7,011 nt of DNA from an uncultured Rhodospirillales bacterium (GTDB lineage Bacteria; Pseudomonadota; Alphaproteobacteria; Acetobacterales; Acetobacteraceae). Positions 1 to 7,011 of the stretch are shown here, one piece after another. Location of the stretch: NCBI GenBank assembly GCA_903928045.1, contig CAIYPH010000062.1, positions 1-7,011 of the forward strand. Direction: 5' to 3'. The number at the start of each line of letters is the position of its first letter. Positions within the stretch are counted from its first letter, which is position 1. Both the position numbers and the translations under genes were made by a program. The notes under the pieces were generated by a model. It worked only from the letters and a program-made list of their open reading frames with translations, made no database searches and had not been told where the DNA came from.

Positions 1-1344
1 AAGCTGACGCTGAAGCGCCTCGAGGCCGGCATCGCCGGCGCGAAACTGACGGCTTCCGGCGCGCTGCTCGCGCTCTCGCGGCTCGCCGATGCCCGGGTTG
101 CGCTTAGCGTGCCGGCGGAAGGGCTGCGCGCCCTGCCGGTCACCTGGCCGGAGTGGCTGCTGCGCGCGGTGCCGCAAACCGCACCGGCATGGCGGGCGCC
201 GGTGACGCTGGAGGCCCAGGGCAGCGGCACCCTGGCGGGCATGGCCGGCAAGGCCGCGTTGCGCTTCGGCGATCTCAACGCCGAGGCAACCCCCTCCTTC
301 GACGCGACCACCGGCAAATGGGCGCTCGGCATCGCCGCCCGCCACCCCGGCGCGCCGCGGCTGCTGGAATCGCTCGGCATCACCGGCACCCTCCCATGGC
401 TCGGCGACGGCTCCTTCGCGCTGATCGCCCAGGCCCAGGGCGCCGGCGATCGCATCAGCGCCGAAACGCTCGATCTCGCCGCCGGCGCGCTGCACACCAC
501 CGGCGGCCTCGCGCTGACGCTGGCCAAGGGTGGCGGCACTCTGGCGGGCAGGCTCGCCTTCGAAACCCTGCCATTGCCGCTGCCCTACAAGCGCTCCATC
601 GAACCGCTGCCGGAGCTTTGGCCGGCGGGGTGGCAGGCCGCGGTGCAGGTCAGCGCCGATCGGCTGCTGCTGGGCCTCACACCCGCCCTCGCCGAGTTGC
701 GCGGCCAATTGACGCTCGACAAGCAGCGCCTCGCGCTCGAGGGGATCACCGCGAAACTGGCCGGCGGCGACCTCTCCGGCACCGTCGCCATCGACGGCGC
801 CGCCAACCCTCCCGCCGCCTCCGCCGCACTGAAGCTGGTGGGCGCGCAGACCGGCGGCATGATTTTCGATCTGCCGATCGATATCGCGGCCAGCCGCGCC
901 GAGGTGATGGTGGCGCTCAGCGCCACCGGCCACTCGCCTGGCGCCCTCCTGGCCACCCTCGGCGGCGGCGTCGCAGTCGAGCTGCACGAGGGCGAACTCG
1001 CCGGCGTCGCGCTCGACCGCCTGGTGCCGCCGCTCACTGATACCGATGTCCGCGCCGCGCTGGCCGGCGGCACCACCGCCTTTGGCACCTTCACCCTCGA
1101 TGCCACCCTCGCCCGTGGCACCGCCACCCTGCGCGGCGCCCGGCTTGACGCCGCGGCGGGTGCGATCGAGGCAGCGGGCAGCATCGATATCGCCGGCAAC
1201 ACCGAGGATCTGCGCCTCACCCTGCTGCCACAGCTCGCCGGCAAGCCGCGCGTCACGCTGCGCCTCGGCGGCCCCCTTCCCGCCCCGAGCCGGACGCCGG
1301 AGCTCTCCGACCTTATCCGCTGGCGGGCGGAACTGGCGGAGTAA
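1..1344 (+). CDS. AsmA-like family protein, C-terminal part (5' end outside window)
   Basis: The frame is open from base 1 to the TAA at 1342..1344 (447 residues visible), so the gene starts left of the window; the GTG at 109 is only an internal codon. The protein is made of alternating short hydrophobic strands and Gly/Ala/Leu-rich turns with recurring patterns such as LxGTVAIDGA and GSIDIAG. This is the look of the beta-rich AsmA/DUF3971 type of large envelope proteins, which are inner-membrane anchored with a periplasmic body and are linked to outer-membrane assembly or lipid transport. The last ~110 residues (GVALDRLVPPL, then GTFTLDATLARGTATLRG, then GSIDIAG and a final LGGPLPAPSRTPEL) resemble the AsmA C-terminal region, in which a strand pair is followed by a G-x-P 'gap and proline' ending. 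The membrane anchor would be in the missing N-terminus. It is convergent with the - strand run and unrelated to it. The family call rests on overall pattern and is moderately sure; the exact subfamily is not resolved. Confidence 0.75.
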   Translation, partial: KLTLKRLEAGIAGAKLTASGALLALSRLADARVALSVPAEGLRALPVTWPEWLLRAVPQTAPAWRAPVTLEAQGSGTLAGMAGKAALRFGDLNAEATPSFDATTGKWALGIAARHPGAPRLLESLGITGTLPWLGDGSFALIAQAQGAGDRISAETLDLAAGALHTTGGLALTLAKGGGTLAGRLAFETLPLPLPYKRSIEPLPELWPAGWQAAVQVSADRLLLGLTPALAELRGQLTLDKQRLALEGITAKLAGGDLSGTVAIDGAANPPAASAALKLVGAQTGGMIFDLPIDIAASRAEVMVALSATGHSPGALLATLGGGVAVELHEGELAGVALDRLVPPLTDTDVRAALAGGTTAFGTFTLDATLARGTATLRGARLDAAAGAIEAAGSIDIAGNTEDLRLTLLPQLAGKPRVTLRLGGPLPAPSRTPELSDLIRWRAELAE

Positions 1345-1549
1345 GCGCCACGCGCAACGCGTGGACCCGTAGCGCGGAGGCCAGCGGCCGGACAGGGTCG
1401 CGGGCGGCGTCGATATCCCCGACCAGGTGGGCAAGCGAAAGCCCGGCAGCCGCGGCCTCGCCGGCGAGCGCGGCCCAGAACTCCTCCTCCAGCGCCACCG
1501 AGGTGCGATGGCCGCTCAGCGCGAAACTGCGCTTGATCAACCCGGCCAT
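1313..1549 (-). CDS. Small ribbon-helix-helix (RHH_4-type) protein
   Basis: This is a 78-residue protein starting at ATG 1549, only 4 nt after the fumC stop. Residues 5-25 hold a basic ribbon strand and the beginning of a helix (KRSFALSGHRTSVALEEEFW), followed by a second helix (AAAAGLSLAHLVGDIDAAR, about 32-50). The pattern K-R-S-x-x-L-x-G-H-R-T-S-x-x-L-E-x-x-F-W matches the alphaproteobacterial RHH_4 family (Pfam PF13467), which has the fold of MetJ/Arc-type DNA-binding proteins. The tail (about 53-78) is Pro/Ala-rich and probably disordered. DNA binding is inferred from the fold; no target is known to me. The upstream sequence has no strong Shine-Dalgarno site, so translation is probably coupled to fumC. 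From memory, genes of this family often sit near fumC in alphaproteobacteria, sometimes with a DUF4169 gene, which is absent here. Its 3' end overlaps the AsmA-like gene on the other strand by 32 bp. Confidence 0.85.
   Translation of the reverse strand: MAGLIKRSFALSGHRTSVALEEEFWAALAGEAAAAGLSLAHLVGDIDAARDPVRPLASALRVHALRVALTPPVPPASG
1348..1364. other. Perfect 7-bp inverted repeat (possible 3'-end hairpin)
   Basis: CCACGCG, a CAA loop and CGCGTGG form a perfect 7-bp, GC-rich stem beginning 3 nt after the AsmA-like stop codon. On the + strand there is no T-run after it, so it is not a classical intrinsic terminator. It lies inside the RHH coding sequence, so codon choice could also explain it. 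It might act as an mRNA 3'-end stabiliser or a weak bidirectional terminator; that is inference. Confidence 0.3.
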
Positions 1550-1553
1550 CGGC

Positions 1554-2947
<1,394 letters not shown>

Positions 2948-2951
<4 letters not shown>

Positions 2952-3971
2952 GCGGTCTCTCTCTGCTCCAGTCGGCCAAGCGCCCATCGTGCGGCCTCGG
3001 CGATCACGGGGTCGGGGTCATCGGCAAGATGCCGCGCGGCGGGCGCGAGGGAAAGGTCCGCGGAATTACCCATGGCAATCAGCACGTTACGGATGAAGCG
3101 ATCGCGGCCGATCCGCTTGACAGGCGAGCCGGCGAAACGGGCGCGAAAACCCGCATCATCCAGCATGGCCAGCTCGGCCAGCGGCGGGGCGACGTTCTGC
3201 GGCAGGCCGGCGAGCTTCTCATGCGCCGCATGGGCGAAGCGGTTCCACGGGCAGGCGGCCAGACAGTCGTCACAGCCATAGATGCGATTGCCCATCGCCG
3301 CGCGGAATTCCCGGGGGATGGAGCCCTTGTGCTCGATGGTGAGGTAGGAAATGCAGCGCGTGGCATCGAGCCGATAGGGCGCGGGGAAGGCCTGGGTCGG
3401 GCAGGCCGCCAGGCAAGCGGTGCAGGTGCCGCAGCGATCGGCGTGCGGGGCGTCGGGCGGGATTGAGAGCGTGGTGTAGATCTCGCCGAGGAACAGCCAG
3501 GAGCCGTGGGCGCGCGAGACCAGGTTGGTGTGCTTGCCCTGCCAGCCCAGCCCGGCCTGCTGGGCCAGCGGCTTCTCCAGCACCGGCGCGGTATCGACGA
3601 ACACTTTCACCGCGGCGCCAAAGCGCGAGACGATGAATTGCCCGAGATGCTTGAGCATGCCCTTGGCGACGTCGTGATAGTCGCGGTTGCGGGCGTAGAC
3701 CGAGATATTGCCGGCTTCGGAATGCGCGAGGGTTGCCAGCGGATCGCCCTCCGGCGCGTAGGCGAGGCCGAGGGCGATGATGCTGCGTGCCTCAGGCCAA
3801 AGCGCTTGCGGGTGGCTGCGCTGCTCGGTGCGTTCCGCCATCCAGCCCATGTCGCCATGATGGCCGGCGGCAAGGAAATCGGCGAGGCGGTCGTGTGCCT
3901 CAGGGCCGAGTGTGGCCGGCGCGAAGCCAACGGCGTGGAAGCCGAGGGACAGCGCCTTGGCGCGGATGGCC

Positions 3972-3985
<14 letters not shown>
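2948..3985 (-). CDS. queG: Epoxyqueuosine reductase QueG
   Basis: QueG catalyses the last step of queuosine synthesis: cobalamin-dependent reduction of epoxyqueuosine to queuosine in tRNA, using two [4Fe-4S] clusters. Visible features of the 345-residue protein are the conserved [11 protein letters not shown] segment (131-141) with Asp131, placed like the proposed general acid of the family; [15 protein letters not shown] (143-157); a first ferredoxin-type cysteine set [12 protein letters not shown] (Cys185, 188, 191, 195); Cys211 in [12 protein letters not shown]; and a second set [15 protein letters not shown] (Cys238, 241, 245). The C-terminus (about 295-340) is helical and HEAT-like, shorter than in E. 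coli QueG (379 residues), which is common. The start is GTG at 3985, overlapping the queF stop by 14 bp; a GGGAG lies about 12 nt upstream, rather far, so coupling to queF is likely. The stop overlaps the fumC ATG as ATGA. Confidence 0.97.
2956..2964 (-). promoter_or_regulatory. Ribosome binding site of fumC
   Basis: Read on the - strand, AGAGAGAGA ends 4 nt before the fumC ATG at 2951, inside the last codons of queG; a further GGAG lies a few bases upstream of it. This purine tract is stronger than anything upstream of tgt or queF and supports the 2951 start over the upstream in-frame one. Confidence 0.55.
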
Positions 3986-6489
<2,504 letters not shown>

Positions 6490-6579
6490 GTGCAGCAGGC
6501 GCGCCGAATCGCGCGGCCGGGCCGGCGCGGTGGCGATCCGGTCGGGCGGCAGCTCGAAATCATAGTCGCTGGCGCGAAG
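6490..6579 (-). other. queA: In-frame QueA N-terminal segment lacking a standard start codon
   Basis: These 30 codons, read in the queA frame, encode LRASDYDFELPPDRIA and then PARPRDSARLL. They align residue for residue with the QueA N-terminus (E. coli MRVTDFSFELPESLIA and then SSCRLL). The codon where Met is expected is CTT (6577..6579), 4 nt after the stop of the upstream VOC gene. No ATG, GTG or TTG exists in frame between the upstream in-frame TGA (in the VOC gene) and 6489. An ATT at 6595..6597 is the nearest known rare start codon, with a GAGA about 9 nt before it. The segment is therefore coding by homology, but how it is initiated is open: a non-standard start, or a base error in this sequence. 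Confidence 0.75.
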
Positions 6580-6583
6580 GGGC

Positions 6584-6976
6584 TCAGTCGCGGGAATAGG
6601 TGGAGATCTCGATGAGGTTGCCGTCGGGGTCGCGGCAATAGACCGAGGTCATCGGCCCGAGCGCACCGACCTTCGCTGCCGGCCCCTCGGTGATGGTGAC
6701 TCCGCAGGCGGTCAGATGCACCACGATGTCCTGCGGGCGGATGGCGGTGGTGAAACAGAGAGTGTGCGAGCCCGGCACCGGGGCGGCCGCCGTGGTGCGC
6801 TCGCCGTCCGCGGGATCAAGGTTGATCTTCTGCCCGCCGAAACGCAGCGCGGTGCGGTTCTTGTGGCCGAACTCCTCGCGATCCATCCCCAGCACGCGCT
6901 GGAACCAGGACGCGGTGATCTCCACGTCCGTGCAGGTGAGGACGAGATGGTCGAGGCGGTCTACCGTGAAGCGCAT
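6584..6976 (-). CDS. VOC (glyoxalase/bleomycin-resistance fold) family protein, GLOD5-like
   Basis: This is a 130-residue single-domain vicinal-oxygen-chelate protein. The order DRLDHLVLTCTD (6-17), FQRVLGMD (25-32), ALRFGGQKINL (43-53), PVPGSHTLCF (66-75), GVTITEGP (92-99), GALGPMTSVYCRDPDGNLIEIS (104-125) is that of two beta-alpha-beta-beta-beta units. It closely resembles proteins named glyoxalase domain-containing protein 5 or 'VOC family virulence protein'. Candidate metal ligands are His10, His71 and Glu123; the position after KINL, often His in related proteins, is Asp54. The substrate is unknown; a lyase, isomerase or dioxygenase role cannot be told apart. I took the ATG at 6976, which forms TGATG with the upstream stop and has GGGA about 7 nt before it; GTG at 6979 (GTGA overlap, one extra residue) is an alternative. 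It lies directly ahead of queA and is probably cotranscribed with it. Confidence 0.88.
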   Translation of the reverse strand: MRFTVDRLDHLVLTCTDVEITASWFQRVLGMDREEFGHKNRTALRFGGQKINLDPADGERTTAAAPVPGSHTLCFTTAIRPQDIVVHLTACGVTITEGPAAKVGALGPMTSVYCRDPDGNLIEISTYSRD

Positions 6977-7011
6977 CACTCCATCCCGTCGTAGAAGTCG
7001 TTGCCCTTATC
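6976..7011 (-). CDS. C-terminal end of an unidentified upstream gene (partial)
   Basis: Read leftward from the right edge, one frame gives eleven codons, DKGNDFYDGME, then TGA at 6976..6978. The stop overlaps the start of the VOC gene (TGATG, or GTGA with the alternative start), the same tight junction seen through the rest of the run. This is the main reason for calling it a gene end. The eleven residues are too few to assign a family. Confidence 0.45.
   Translation of the reverse strand, partial: DKGNDFYDGME

Noticed and set aside
585..1256. A 223-codon - strand frame and an 295-codon + frame (153..1040) inside the AsmA-like gene
   Set aside because: Both are Arg/Ser/Pro-rich mirror frames of the AsmA-like coding sequence. 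The frame 1 product has the regular strand pattern of a real protein, whereas these do not.
2952..2987. An upstream in-frame start for fumC adding 12 residues ([12 protein letters not shown])
   Set aside because: The added residues are encoded inside queG, do not resemble FumC N-termini, and the ATG at 2951 has both the ATGA overlap and a GA-rich ribosome site.
6979..7011. A preQ1 riboswitch or promoter ahead of the queuosine run
   Set aside because: The sequence right of the VOC start reads as the coding end of another gene and is too short to hold or judge a riboswitch; any control region would be outside the window.

Overview
This window is a gene-dense, very GC-rich stretch with essentially no non-coding DNA. 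Gene content, the small ribbon-helix-helix (RHH_4-type) gene beside a class II fumarase, and the style of the proteins point to an alphaproteobacterium. A member of the Acetobacteraceae/Rhodospirillales is my best guess, but that is inference and not shown by any marker gene here.

Layout. The left fifth (1..1344, + strand) is the C-terminal part of an AsmA-like envelope protein whose start lies off the left edge. Everything else is on the - strand and reads right to left: the last codons of an unidentified gene at the right edge, a VOC/glyoxalase-fold protein of the GLOD5 type, queA, tgt, queF, queG, fumC, and a small RHH protein. Neighbouring genes in this run touch or overlap: GTGA or TGATG before the VOC gene, about 4 nt or a short overlap before queA, then 7 bp, 4 bp, 14 bp and 4 bp overlaps, then a 4 nt gap before the RHH gene. 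This makes a single, translationally coupled transcript likely. No promoter or riboswitch is visible inside the run, so its promoter should lie beyond position 7011. At the left the RHH gene runs tail-to-tail into the AsmA gene with a 32 bp overlap.

How the genes work together. QueF reduces preQ0 to preQ1, Tgt swaps preQ1 into position 34 of GUN-anticodon tRNAs, QueA adds the epoxycyclopentanediol ring from S-adenosylmethionine, and QueG reduces epoxyqueuosine to queuosine. The four late steps of queuosine synthesis are therefore complete and contiguous. The early genes that make preQ0 (folE, queD, queE, queC) are not in the window. FumC (TCA cycle) and the RHH protein ride at the end of the same run.

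The most useful oddities are: queA has no ATG, GTG or TTG where family homology says the protein should begin; Tgt has Glu in place of the usual active-site Asp of the LTDSGG motif; FumC has an altered catalytic loop (GLSSSIMPGKSNP instead of EPGSSIMPGKVNP); and the fumC-RHH linkage has no known function. I see no mobile element, CRISPR array, tRNA, rRNA or defence system, and nothing that looks like a wholly new system.
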